Origin: an uncultured Clostridia bacterium
GTDB taxonomy: Bacteria > Bacillota > Clostridia > UMGS1810
Direction: 5' to 3'
Length of the DNA stretch: 64,000 bases
Assembly: GCA_934463165.1 (NCBI GenBank)
Contig: CAKSJG010000002.1
Location: 186,001 to 250,000 of the forward strand
The notes beneath the pieces are model-generated. The model saw only the letters and a program-made list of their open reading frames with translations, did not search any database and had not been told where the DNA came from. This document shows positions 35,561 to 44,223 of the stretch, in pieces. Each line of letters opens with the position of its first letter. Within the stretch, counting starts at the first letter, position 1. The position numbers were made by a program, and so were the translations under genes.

Positions 35561-36396
35561 TGGCAAGAAACCTTGAAACATATCAGCTTATTGAAAGAAG
35601 CATAATAAAAAAATACAGAAAACAAATATGGAATAAATTCACATATGCCGTCAAAAAATACCTGCTTATTTTAAAGGACGATAAAATTGCCGTGTGTATA
35701 TCGGGCGGAAAAGATTCAATGCTTATGGCAAAGCTGCTGCAGGAGCTTCAAAAGCACAGTGATGTGCCGTTTGAACTGGAATTCCTGGTTATGGATCCGG
35801 GCTACAACGAAATTAACCGAAAAAAAATCGAGAGCAATGCAGAGCTTTTGCACATTCCGATTACGGTATATGAAACCGATATTTTTGATGTTGCAAACAG
35901 CGTGACGGAATCACCGTGTTATCTTTGTGCAAGAATGAGGCGCGGTCACCTCTACAGCAAAGCAAAAGAGCTCGGCTGCAATAAAATTGCCCTCGGGCAT
36001 CATTTCAGCGACGTTATTGAAACAACGGTTATGGGGATGTTTTACGGAGCGCAGATTCAGGCAATGCTGCCGAAGCTTCACAGCACAAATTTTGAAGGTA
36101 TGGAGCTTATCAGACCCATGTATTGCATACATGAGGATGATATAATAGCATGGAAGAACTATAACAATCTTGAATTTATTCAATGCGCATGCAAATTTAC
36201 TGAAAATCACGTTAAATATTCAAACGGAGCCGAAAGCTCAAAAAGGCAGGAAATAAAGCATCTTATAGCCGATCTTAAAAAAATCAATCCCATGATAGAG
36301 AAAAACATATTCAACAGTATTCATTCGGTTTGTCTCGATACCATGCCGGGTTATAAAACAAACGGAAAAGAATATTCTTTTCTTGATAATTATTAA
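35560..36396 (+). CDS. ttcA: TtcA-family tRNA 2-thiocytidine biosynthesis protein
   Basis: 278 residues from the ATG at 35560, whose A is the last base of the tcdA stop; the frame is open far upstream but the conserved N-terminus begins here. PP-loop ATP motif VCISGGKDSMLM near residue 50, the CYLCARMRRG motif with the catalytic or cluster-binding cysteines near 120, and GHHFSDVIETTVMGMFYGAQ. Family members use an iron-sulfur cluster to thiolate a tRNA cytidine. Clostridial relatives can differ in target, so the substrate base is inferred. It forms an operon with hydE and tcdA. Confidence 0.85.
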   Translation: MARNLETYQLIERSIIKKYRKQIWNKFTYAVKKYLLILKDDKIAVCISGGKDSMLMAKLLQELQKHSDVPFELEFLVMDPGYNEINRKKIESNAELLHIPITVYETDIFDVANSVTESPCYLCARMRRGHLYSKAKELGCNKIALGHHFSDVIETTVMGMFYGAQIQAMLPKLHSTNFEGMELIRPMYCIHEDDIIAWKNYNNLEFIQCACKFTENHVKYSNGAESSKRQEIKHLIADLKKINPMIEKNIFNSIHSVCLDTMPGYKTNGKEYSFLDNY

Positions 36397-36498
36397 TTTC
36401 GGATCGGGTATGCTCGATATCTTATAAAATAATTTTAAATTACAACGGTCACCCGAAAAAGGTGTACGGATATTTATTTAAAGAAAGGTTATGAAAAT

Positions 36499-37515
36499 AT
36501 GGTAAAAAGAGTTTTAAAATTTACGGTGTCGGTTGTCTCGGCATTATCCGTCTCGGTATTTGGTGTGATTTCGTCATTTGCATACGACGCGGAAATGCTT
36601 TCGGCAGCGGAAACACTGTATAATGTAGGCCTTGCAAAGGGCAATTCGGATGTTTTCAGCGCCGAATCAATGGACCTTGACAGCTATGCAACAAGAGCTC
36701 AGGTGGCGGTAACCATTGCAAGAATGCTTGGCAAAGAATCAAAAGCAATTTATCAGCAGAATTCTCATCCGTTTACGGACGTCCCCTACTGGGCATCACC
36801 GTATGTCGGCTGGCTGTATGAAAATTATCTGATTAACGGAGTTTCGGATACATATTTCGGTTCAAACGATACCGCAACAACACAGCAATTTTGCGCTATG
36901 CTGCTCAGAGTTCTCGGCTACAGCGAAGCCGACGGAGATTTCAGCTATTCTAATGCCGTAAATTATGCGGCAGGCATCGGTATTGCCGATTCATCGGCAA
37001 TATATAAATACGAGCTGCTGCGCGGAGATATGATGACAATGTGTCTTAAAGCGCTGCGTCTTCCGATTAAAAATTCAATAAGACCGCTTGCAAAAAAACT
37101 TTGTGACGATAAGGCAATCGAAAAATCTGCATTATCTGCACTCGGGGTTTATGAAGGAGGTGCAATTGAAACGTATTTTTTACACGTGGAGCAAAACCTG
37201 CCCGAGATACATGCACGAAAAAAAGGAAACAAAATAACAATAACACTCTCCGAGCCGCTTGAACATTACGGAGTAAGAGTTTTTTACACTTCATCATCTC
37301 ATCCTACCGTTACGGAAGCAAAGCTTGATTCCGGTGAAACGTATATGTCTAAAGGTGAGATAAACTATTACAACGGAAGTGCGGCGGGATATATCAATGA
37401 GCTTACCGTATATAATTTCAATGACAGTGACGGAAAGTTTGTGGTGGTAAAAACCACAAGCGAGGGAGAAGCATACAACACTGTCGGAAAATCAAATACA
37501 GCTTCAATTAAATAA
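36499..37515 (+). CDS. Secreted SLH-domain protein
   Basis: 338 residues. A signal peptide (about 1-29, ending SSFAYDAE) is followed by two to three SLH repeats at the N-terminal side (AETLYNVGLAKGN, ATRAQVAVTIARML, FTDVPYWASPYVGWLYENYLINGVSDTYFG, QFCAMLLRVLGYS). The C-terminal third (about 230-338) is a beta-rich module of unknown type. The wall-anchor domain therefore precedes the functional part, the reverse of the giant protein at 17985. It lies seven bases before the ribosome binding site of the beta-propeller gene; the two may act together at the surface. Confidence 0.83.
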   Translation: MVKRVLKFTVSVVSALSVSVFGVISSFAYDAEMLSAAETLYNVGLAKGNSDVFSAESMDLDSYATRAQVAVTIARMLGKESKAIYQQNSHPFTDVPYWASPYVGWLYENYLINGVSDTYFGSNDTATTQQFCAMLLRVLGYSEADGDFSYSNAVNYAAGIGIADSSAIYKYELLRGDMMTMCLKALRLPIKNSIRPLAKKLCDDKAIEKSALSALGVYEGGAIETYFLHVEQNLPEIHARKKGNKITITLSEPLEHYGVRVFYTSSSHPTVTEAKLDSGETYMSKGEINYYNGSAAGYINELTVYNFNDSDGKFVVVKTTSEGEAYNTVGKSNTASIK

Positions 37516-37536
37516 TAACGTTTGGAGGGAATAACT

Positions 37537-39111
37537 TTGAATACAATAAAAAAAATTACGGCGGCAGCTGCACTGTTTTTTATATGCACATTCACAAATG
37601 CAAATGCAGCAATTCTCAAATATTCAAATGCCGGAACGCTTTCAAACTGGACGGAAGAAAGCTACTATAACTCACCTACAGTATGCGATCTTGACGGTGA
37701 CGGCAGACTCGAAATAATTTTTTCAAATTATTCGATAACAGTTCTTGACGCGGAAAGCGGAAGTGTAAAATGGAAAGTTAATTCCGGTCACGACAGAAGC
37801 ACACCGTTTTCGGAATTCGGAATGAGCGTCGGGCACACATGGTGCGACGCTGTTGTTAAAGATATTGACAATGACGGCGGTCTTGAAATAATCACGGTTC
37901 ACGGAAACGGACTTATATCTGTTCTCGATAAAAACGGATATTTCAAACCGGGTTGGCCGCAAACTCCGCTGAATGTCTCGGCAAGAAGCGTAAAGGCAGA
38001 CGATATTGACGGAGACGGAATGAGTGAAATCGTTGTCGGTTACGGAGTCGGAGCGCTTTCAAGCGTATATACATTTACATATAACGGAATGCTGCGAAAC
38101 GGCTGGCCGCAGCTTGCCGATCAGAGCGGAAAAAGCGGATGGAGCTACGGAATATTTATGAACGGTATTTCAATTGACGATATTAACAATGACGGAAAAA
38201 AAGAAATTATCGTCCCGACGGATACATCGTTTATATCGGCTTACAATTCGGACGGAACATTGGTAAAAGCAAACAGCGAGGTATACGGCGGACGCAACTG
38301 GGCTCAGATAGCTTTTTATGAGGATTACGCTTCTGAAATCCGCGGTGATAACGGCGGCTGGGGACAGCCTGTCAGCGGCAATGAAATGCGCGAAGAGCTG
38401 TATAAAGCCGAATTTGGACACGCTGTGACAACAGTTGCAGACATTGACAATGACGGAAAAAAAGAAATTGTCGCATCGCTTATAATGTGCAACAGAAAAT
38501 ATGCGCCGGTATATCCGCCGTCGGAATATATGAGCATATGCATTTTAAACGGAGACAGAACCCGCTACAATAACACCGCACTTGACGCTGACTGGTCAAT
38601 AATACCGACGGATCTCGGAAAGCCGCTTGTTCAAAACAGCGAATCCATTGCATCCGGAGTTTGTCAGACGCCGGTTGTCAGCGATATTGACGGCGACGGC
38701 AAAAACGAAATACTGTTTAATTCATATAACGGCAAAGTGCATTGCTTTAAGCTTGACAAATCAGAACCGTACGCATGGCCGTACAGCCTTACAAAAAGAA
38801 CAAGTCCGCTTTATGAATATGCATCGGCACCTGTTTGCGTTGATATAGATTTTGACGGCAAAAAAGAAATTATATTTGCTTCATCATATGACGAAACACA
38901 ACCGCTGTATCAAATTATGCAGGGAAGCCTTTATATTTTAAATTATGAGGGTAAATTAATAAGCAAAACTCCCCTGCCGCCCTCAAAGGAAGCAAACAAC
39001 AAGCACAACGGAGTGAAAAGTGCACCCGCGGTATATGATATCGACGGAGACGGAAGATATGAAGTTATATTAAACACCACAAACGGCGCGATATGCGTTT
39101 ATGATCTTTAA
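37537..39111 (+). CDS. Secreted FG-GAP/VCBS-type beta-propeller protein
   Basis: 524 residues from a TTG at 37537, chosen because GGAGGGA lies six bases upstream and a signal peptide (ending TNANAAIL) follows at once. At least eight repeats carry the calcium-binding DxDxDG motif: DLDGDGRLEIIF, DIDNDGGLEIIT, DIDGDGMSEIVV, DINNDGKKEIIV, DIDNDGKKEIVA, DIDGDGKNEILF, DIDFDGKKEIIF and DIDGDGRYEVIL. This predicts a calcium-stabilised extracellular beta-propeller like integrin-alpha blades, usually for binding proteins or glycans. No anchor is visible, so it may be held by the SLH protein encoded just upstream. Confidence 0.85.
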   Translation: MNTIKKITAAAALFFICTFTNANAAILKYSNAGTLSNWTEESYYNSPTVCDLDGDGRLEIIFSNYSITVLDAESGSVKWKVNSGHDRSTPFSEFGMSVGHTWCDAVVKDIDNDGGLEIITVHGNGLISVLDKNGYFKPGWPQTPLNVSARSVKADDIDGDGMSEIVVGYGVGALSSVYTFTYNGMLRNGWPQLADQSGKSGWSYGIFMNGISIDDINNDGKKEIIVPTDTSFISAYNSDGTLVKANSEVYGGRNWAQIAFYEDYASEIRGDNGGWGQPVSGNEMREELYKAEFGHAVTTVADIDNDGKKEIVASLIMCNRKYAPVYPPSEYMSICILNGDRTRYNNTALDADWSIIPTDLGKPLVQNSESIASGVCQTPVVSDIDGDGKNEILFNSYNGKVHCFKLDKSEPYAWPYSLTKRTSPLYEYASAPVCVDIDFDGKKEIIFASSYDETQPLYQIMQGSLYILNYEGKLISKTPLPPSKEANNKHNGVKSAPAVYDIDGDGRYEVILNTTNGAICVYDL

Positions 39112-39118
39112 GGCACAT

Positions 39119-39172
39119 AAAAAAACCGCATTGGAGCAGTCTTTGATTTGACTGCCGCCATGCGGTTTTTTG
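39119..39172. terminator. Bidirectional intrinsic terminator
   Basis: AAAAACCGCAT and ATGCGGTTTTT pair around an inner GCAGTC/GACTGC stem. It lies between the convergent propeller and DUF308 genes. Confidence 0.9.
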
Positions 39173-39176
39173 CTGT

Positions 39177-39707
39177 TTATCTTCTTTTTTTGATATTATT
39201 CAAAATGACTATCAGCGCCGCACCGTGAAGAATAAATCCAATGCCGACAACGACCGAAACAAGAAGCGCGCCCGTCGTGAGCGGTGTCAGCATACATAAA
39301 ACTCCGAGCACGGAGCACACCGAACCGATAAGAAGTGTTACCCACCAATCATTATAAAAACATCTTTTTAAATCAAACGAGTGTATAAATCTTTCGACGC
39401 CGAATACCGTAAGCCAAAGACCGACTATAAATGTGAGCATCTGAGCAATTAATATTCCGTTATTCAAAAATGCGATACCGAGAATAATGTCGGCAACGGC
39501 GGCAAAAAGAACAGTTCCCGAGCCCATATATCCCCTTGCGGCGGAAAAAAAGAATACAAGAGTTGAAATACCGGATATAAGCGTCATGATTCCTATAATC
39601 CATGATATCGACACAAGGGTCACTGCAGGATTGCAAAGAGCCACAATACCGGTTGCAATCATAAGAATTGCCGAAATAATCATCATTACCTTTGAATACG
39701 ATTTCAT
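39177..39707 (-). CDS. HdeD/DUF308 family membrane protein
   Basis: 176 residues with six predicted transmembrane helices in three hairpin-like pairs, the layout of the DUF308 family. Typical motifs are LMIATGIVALCNPAVTLVSISWIIGIMTLISG and WLTVFGVERFIHSF. E. coli HdeD is linked to acid resistance, but in Firmicutes no role is established. GAGG precedes the ATG. It is monocistronic. Confidence 0.8.
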   Translation of the reverse strand: MKSYSKVMMIISAILMIATGIVALCNPAVTLVSISWIIGIMTLISGISTLVFFFSAARGYMGSGTVLFAAVADIILGIAFLNNGILIAQMLTFIVGLWLTVFGVERFIHSFDLKRCFYNDWWVTLLIGSVCSVLGVLCMLTPLTTGALLVSVVVGIGFILHGAALIVILNNIKKRR

Positions 39708-39830
39708 AATAAAACCTCACTGATAATTAAATTAAGCACATGTTAATATCCGAACTTTTTTAAGCTTATCATTCGTCGGCATCACGGTTAGGGTGTATTT
39801 GTTTGTACACAAATTCATCGTCGGAGACGG

Positions 39831-39978
39831 TGCCTCCCCTGTGCAAGGGGAGGTGGGTTGCATAGCAACTCGGAGGGGTTGTAAATATTTATCTCTTGCT
39901 GATATACTTTAACAATCCCTCAGTCAGCTGCGCTGACAGCTCCCTTTACACAAGGGCGCCGCTCTTTCTTGCGTTTAA
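39831..39978 (-). repeat. Structured intergenic repeat family 1, copy A
   Basis: About 148 bases that match, in opposite orientation, the element at 45497-45679. The two share a GTCAGC-GCA-GCTGAC hairpin, a GTTGC-NNN-GCAAC hairpin, pairing outer arms (AAAGGGAG with CTCCCCTT) and an end sequence CTTGCGTTTAA (here at 39968-39978). The other end has lost the terminal repeat. It contains no gene. The remainder of 39708-40058 is AT-rich spacer with nothing else recognised. Confidence 0.82.
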
Positions 39979-40058
39979 TCGTATTAACTGCAAGCGTCCG
40001 GATATCAACACAACAACTTAACCAAATATTACCATACAATCCGATAATTGTCAAGATA

Positions 40059-40099
40059 AAAAGCGTATTGAAACCCTTTACAAATTCCAATACGCTTTT
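40059..40099 (-). terminator. Intrinsic terminator of the lysine transporter operon
   Basis: AAAAGCGTATTG pairs perfectly with CAATACGCTTTT; the minus-strand tail is T-rich. Confidence 0.88.
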
Positions 40100-40104
40100 G
40101 TGTT

Positions 40105-40851
40105 TTAGTTTTCATTCATAAATCTTGAAAGGAATGCCCTTGTCTCTTCTTTTGCGGGATGAGTGAAAATCTCGTCGGGAGATCCCTCCTCACAAATTAC
40201 GCCGTCTTTCATAAATACGACATGGTTTGAAACATCTCTTGCAAATGCCATTTCATGAGTTACTATAATCATTGTAAGCCCCTCTTTGGCAATTGCCTTT
40301 ATAACATCGAGAACCTCTCCTACCATCTGCGGGTCAAGAGCCGATGTCGGTTCGTCAAACAAAATAACATCGGGCTTCATTGCAAGCGCACGCGCTATTG
40401 CAACTCTCTGCTTCTGACCGCCTGAAAGCTGCTTCGGTTTTGCATTTATATACGGCGCCATGCCGACTTTTTCAAGATAATACATTGCCTCTTTTTTTGC
40501 TGTTTCTTTATCCGCTTTAAGAACCTTACGCTGACCTATCATACAGTTTTTGAGAACCGTCATATTTTCAAACAGGTTAAAGCTCTGAAATACCATTTCA
40601 ACCTTGGCACGGTATGCGGGAATATTTTTTGTCTCAAGAATATTCTGACCCATAAAGACTATCTCTCCGCCGGTAGGCTCTTCAAGAAGATTTATGCATC
40701 TGAGCATTGTTGATTTTCCTGAGCCGGACGACCCTATAATGCATGTTACATCGCCTTTTTTTACAGAAAAATTAATGTCTTTTAAAACGCTGTTTTCTCC
40801 GAAATCCTTTTTTAAACCTTTAACGGTAATTATTGTTTCAGACTGACTCAT
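40105..40851 (-). CDS. Polar amino acid ABC transporter, ATP-binding protein (probable lysine)
   Basis: 248 residues, a GlnQ/HisP-type ATPase that powers uptake. Walker A IGSSGSGKST near residue 39, signature LSGGQKQRVAIARAL near 140, Walker B VILFDEPTSALDP near 160, and the H-loop VTHEM. It is the last gene of the riboswitch-controlled operon; the overlap with the permease gene is one base. The riboswitch upstream makes lysine the likely substrate. Confidence 0.94.
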   Translation of the reverse strand: MSQSETIITVKGLKKDFGENSVLKDINFSVKKGDVTCIIGSSGSGKSTMLRCINLLEEPTGGEIVFMGQNILETKNIPAYRAKVEMVFQSFNLFENMTVLKNCMIGQRKVLKADKETAKKEAMYYLEKVGMAPYINAKPKQLSGGQKQRVAIARALAMKPDVILFDEPTSALDPQMVGEVLDVIKAIAKEGLTMIIVTHEMAFARDVSNHVVFMKDGVICEEGSPDEIFTHPAKEETRAFLSRFMNEN

Positions 40852-41618
40852 TATTTTGCCTCCCCTGCCGTAAATTTTTCATTCGGCATTGTTGACGAAT
40901 GATGTATCAGATATGACGACGGCCCGTCGAGCTTGTATTCTATAAATTTGAGTATACGTGTTATGGTAAACGTCAAAACGAAATATACCACACATGCCAC
41001 AACGTAAGTCTCAAAAATTGACCATGTCATTTTTGATATCTTTGCCGTAAAGAAATACAGCTCGGTTACGCCGATTACATTAAGAACGGATGTATCTTTG
41101 ATATTGATTACAAACTCATTGCTTATTGCAGGGAGAATATTTCTCATAGTCTGCGGAACAATTACGTTAATCATGGTCTGCCAGTGATTCATTCCGACGG
41201 AATATGCACCCTCGAATTGACCTTTGTCTATGGAGATTATTCCTCCGCGGACGATCTCCGCCATATATGCACCGGTGTTTATAGAAACAATAAATATACC
41301 TGCCGGGATAAGCGGAAGCGTATCACCGCCGTTCATAAAAGCATATCCCCAGAAAATAACCATGGACTGTACCATCATCGGCGTTCCTCTGAAAACTTCA
41401 ACATAAATGCTGATTACGGCATTTATTATCTTAAGTATTATTCTGAGAAACAGATTTTTTGACTTTGGGATCGTTCTTACAATACCTGTTATAAGACCTA
41501 TAACAAGACCGATTATTGTACCGGAAAGAGCAATAAGCATCGTATATCCGATACCGTTTAGAAAATATCCGTAATACTTTTGGACAATATTAATTACTTC
41601 TTTAAAAAAATCTAACAT
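40851..41618 (-). CDS. Polar amino acid ABC transporter, permease (probable lysine)
   Basis: 255 residues with about five membrane helices, of the HisM/GlnP type. The EAA-loop-like segment (GGIISIDKGQFEGAYSVGMNHWQTMINVIVPQTMRNILPA) contacts the ATPase. VFRGTPMMVQSMVIFW is a conserved family motif. It lies 22 bases after the binding-protein gene. Together with its neighbours it forms a complete importer with a single permease, which probably works as a homodimer. Confidence 0.93.
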   Translation of the reverse strand: MLDFFKEVINIVQKYYGYFLNGIGYTMLIALSGTIIGLVIGLITGIVRTIPKSKNLFLRIILKIINAVISIYVEVFRGTPMMVQSMVIFWGYAFMNGGDTLPLIPAGIFIVSINTGAYMAEIVRGGIISIDKGQFEGAYSVGMNHWQTMINVIVPQTMRNILPAISNEFVINIKDTSVLNVIGVTELYFFTAKISKMTWSIFETYVVACVVYFVLTFTITRILKFIEYKLDGPSSYLIHHSSTMPNEKFTAGEAK

Positions 41619-41640
41619 AGCAACCTCTGTTTTTTAAAAA

Positions 41641-42471
41641 TTATTCATCTGACGGAGCAATTTTTACCATTTCAAGCATAAGCTCTTTCTGAGCGTCAGA
41701 GTCAAGATCGGCTATTGCTTCGTTTATCTTTGCGCCGAGATCGGAGCCTTTCTTTATGCCGACAGCAATGCTTACTTCGTCATCTTCTACCTTGAATCCC
41801 GTTTTGTTGTTTTCCAATGCAACATATCCGTATGTCGGATCCTGCGTAACCGCCATAGCAGTGGGTTCTTCTGCCACATAACCGTCGATCGTTCCTGCGC
41901 CGAGAGCTATAAACATTGTTGAGAAATCTGCCATTTCGGTTACATCTGCCTTTGTCTGATTCGTAAGCGCATCAAGGTGGAATGTTCCCGACTGTGCGGC
42001 TATTTTCTTGCCTGCAAGATCATCGATTGTCTTTACATCCGAAAGAGCGTCTTTCTTTGTTACTATAACAAGGTTTGAAGTATAGTAATTATCGGAAAAA
42101 TCGATCTTTTCGCGTCTTTCGGCTGTCGGACTCATACCGGCAATGATCATATCAAGCTTACCGGACTGAACACCCGGGATGAGGCTGTCCCATTCATAAG
42201 AATATATTTCAAGCTTCTTGCCGAGCTTTTCGGCAATTTTTTTTGCAACCTGAACATCATAACCGTTTGTATACATATTATCAACATTTTTAATTGCTAC
42301 CGCACCGTTTGTATCATCGGACTGCGACCAGTTATACGGTGCATAGTTGCACTCCATACCGACTTTAAGAACATCGCTGTCTTTAGATGCCGTGTCCGTT
42401 TTTTTCGAGCCGCATGCCCCGAACGATAACACCATTACCGCTGCAAGCAAAACCGTGATTAATTTTTTCAT
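41641..42471 (-). CDS. Polar amino acid ABC transporter, substrate-binding lipoprotein (probable lysine)
   Basis: 276 residues of the SBP_bac_3 family. Lipoprotein signal with lipobox SFGAC (cleavage before the cysteine at residue 20), then LKVGMECNYAPYNW, the ligand-site region DMIIAGMSPTAERREKIDFSDNYY, and AAQSGTFHLDALTNQ. It captures the amino acid outside the membrane. First gene of the operon, about 45 bases after the riboswitch terminator, with a GGGTGG ribosome binding site. Confidence 0.93.
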   Translation of the reverse strand: MKKLITVLLAAVMVLSFGACGSKKTDTASKDSDVLKVGMECNYAPYNWSQSDDTNGAVAIKNVDNMYTNGYDVQVAKKIAEKLGKKLEIYSYEWDSLIPGVQSGKLDMIIAGMSPTAERREKIDFSDNYYTSNLVIVTKKDALSDVKTIDDLAGKKIAAQSGTFHLDALTNQTKADVTEMADFSTMFIALGAGTIDGYVAEEPTAMAVTQDPTYGYVALENNKTGFKVEDDEVSIAVGIKKGSDLGAKINEAIADLDSDAQKELMLEMVKIAPSDE

Positions 42472-42514
42472 AAGTCATTACCACCCTTTTAAAATAATAT
42501 ATTTCTTTACAGAC

Positions 42515-42560
42515 ACAAAAAAGCCGTGAACGCTAAATAATAGTCAACGTACACGGCTTA
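42515..42560 (-). terminator. Attenuator terminator of the lysine riboswitch
   Basis: On the minus strand AAGCCGTG and CACGGCTT form a stem followed by a run of six T. It lies just after the aptamer and before the transporter genes, so lysine binding should favour termination. Confidence 0.88.
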
Positions 42561-42579
42561 AATATGCCAAAATACCAAT

Positions 42580-42752
42580 AACTACGGATAGCGCTCCACA
42601 AAAGTGACAGTGAACAGCATATTCTGCTGAACCCCAACATACAGCCCATGAACAGTAGGCGATAAATTTCGGCGGTGTTTCCTTTCGTATGCTTTCGGCT
42701 GTCACCGTAATAAAGCATATTAATAATAAAGACCGCGCCTCTACCATAAATT
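42580..42752 (-). promoter_or_regulatory. Lysine riboswitch (L box)
   Basis: The minus strand shows the L-box core: GGTAGAGGCGCGGTC (5' side of P1/P2), then GGTGACAGCCG, AAGGAAACACCGCCGAAA, TGGGCTGTATGTTGGGG, a CTGTTCACTGTCACTTTTG segment and GTGGAGCGCTATCC closing the junction. Conserved loop bases and the terminator just downstream fit transcriptional attenuation. It controls the amino acid transporter operon and identifies lysine as its likely cargo. Short open frames crossing it on the same strand are not genes. Confidence 0.92.
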
Positions 42753-42793
42753 AATTTTAAATTCTTATTAACCTTTTTGTAACTGTTAAAGTG

Positions 42794-42822
42794 ATTGTCT
42801 CACATTTTTTACCAAATGTCAA
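42794..42822 (-). promoter_or_regulatory. Promoter upstream of the lysine riboswitch
   Basis: On the minus strand TTGACA (42817-42822), 17-base spacer, GACAAT (42794-42799). It would start the riboswitch leader about 35 bases before the aptamer. Confidence 0.65.
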
Positions 42823-42880
42823 TAGTTTTATTTTATTTCATTATTTTTCAACAAATAATTTTTCGGTAAATCGGCACCGA

Positions 42881-43597
42881 TTATTTATTTTTTCGCCTTC
42901 TTCTCGGCGAAAGACGCTCCTTAAGTGCCGAGAGAGCATCGTTATATTTAACCGATGAAAGCTTCGGGAAAGACATTATCATACGCTTTTCCTGCAGGTT
43001 AAATTTCTTGGAAAAATCCGAAATGTATTCAAAAACGCGGCTTTTTCGCGCTTTAATCCCTTTTGTAAGAACACCGAGTTTATTTTCAAAGCTTTCAAGC
43101 CCCTTAACTGTAATAAATATATCGGTTGCAAGAACAATCAACAAAAATGAACTCAAAAGGCTTATAAAAAGCTGCGGAGCATCGGAGAGCAGCCACACGA
43201 GAAAAGGGTGTATAAATTTAATCAAAACAACCGAAAACGTACCGAACGCAAGCGCCCCGAGGAGGCAAACCCTGCCTTTGATATTAAACCTCATATCTGT
43301 ATAATCCCACCATTTTGCGTGGAAGAGAGTCTCCAAAAGCCAGCCCGTAAAATATTCCAGACTGCAGGTGAGCACCGCTCCGGCAAGAAAGAGAGCAGCC
43401 GGATTTTCTATTCTGCCGAGAGCAAAAATATCAAGAAGAGCTCCGAACCCGTAAATCGGGCAATACGGCCCGTTTAAAAATCCCCTGTAAACAAATTTTC
43501 TTTCAACTATGCTGCAATATATTGTCTCATAAACCCATCCGAAAAAACTGTAAATCATAAACCAAAGAAATACGTTTTCAATCGTTATAATATTCAC
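42881..43597 (-). CDS. PF06541 family membrane protein (putative ABC transporter permease type IV)
   Basis: 238 residues with about five membrane helices and a basic cytoplasmic tail (RKSRVFEYISDFSKKF, SPRRRRKNK). Family motifs: MIYSFFGWVYETIYCSI, FLNGPYCPIYGFGAL, LEYFTGWLLETLFHAKWWDYTDMRFNIKGRVCL. The family is annotated as a putative ABC permease, but the biochemical role is unclear. The GTG start has GGAGG eight bases upstream, placed inside the end of the HD-domain gene, which it overlaps by 20 bases; translational coupling is likely. Confidence 0.85.
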   Translation of the reverse strand: MNIITIENVFLWFMIYSFFGWVYETIYCSIVERKFVYRGFLNGPYCPIYGFGALLDIFALGRIENPAALFLAGAVLTCSLEYFTGWLLETLFHAKWWDYTDMRFNIKGRVCLLGALAFGTFSVVLIKFIHPFLVWLLSDAPQLFISLLSSFLLIVLATDIFITVKGLESFENKLGVLTKGIKARKSRVFEYISDFSKKFNLQEKRMIMSFPKLSSVKYNDALSALKERLSPRRRRKNK

Positions 43598-44078
43598 GTT
43601 TTAAACCTCCGAGAATTTTATCGTAGAGTAATCTGCGTGCCGCAAAAAATTCATTGGCGGCACAAATCTTATCCGCAAGGCACACTATCCAGCTCTCTCT
43701 GTATTTCGGAGGGCGGATATTCAGCGGAAACATGTGGCGTTTTATTATGTCGCGCTCAATATCTCCCAAATCAAAATCCTTTTCTGCATTTTCAAGAGCA
43801 CGCGCAGCATGGTGAAGCCCATGAAGCTTATCGCCGCCCGTATGCCAGTCATAGAGAAAATAATCGTGAAGGAGCGCACCGCGCACAAGTGATTTTTCAT
43901 CTATTCTCAGAGGTATCATCCTTGCGATTTCAATGCTTTTTTCGGCAACGTTAACCGAATGGTCATAGCAGCTGAAATTCCCGTGCTGAACAAAATTTTT
44001 TTCGTTTTTCATTCCGTCGGATAAAAGTATGTCACGCCCGTAAGCCATTGTTTTTTCTGATATTTTATTATAAAACAT
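43578..44078 (-). CDS. HD-domain hydrolase-like protein
   Basis: 166 residues with HD-superfamily ligands: H in FSCYDHSVNVAEKS near residue 40, the HD pair in RGALLHDYFLYDWH near 72, H in DIIKRHMFPLN, and D in CLADKICAANEF. This family (YfbR/5'-nucleotidase-like or YedJ-like) hydrolyses phosphate esters. It heads a two-gene unit with the PF06541 membrane protein, the same pairing being common in Clostridia. The ribosome binding site is weak (AAAGG). Confidence 0.82.
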   Translation of the reverse strand: MFYNKISEKTMAYGRDILLSDGMKNEKNFVQHGNFSCYDHSVNVAEKSIEIARMIPLRIDEKSLVRGALLHDYFLYDWHTGGDKLHGLHHAARALENAEKDFDLGDIERDIIKRHMFPLNIRPPKYRESWIVCLADKICAANEFFAARRLLYDKILGGLKREYYND

Positions 44079-44223
44079 AGATAATGACTGCCTTTCCGCA
44101 GATATTTATAAAAAACCATATATATGTATTATAATATACTGCGGTCAAAATAGCAAGAGTAATCTTATACAACATTATCACAGCACACTTGTCAAATGTT
44201 TATAACTCCGTACAATATATTTT

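Noticed and set aside
42533..42747. Small minus-strand open frames
   Set aside because: They lie within the lysine riboswitch and its attenuator; the conserved pattern there is RNA structure, not protein.
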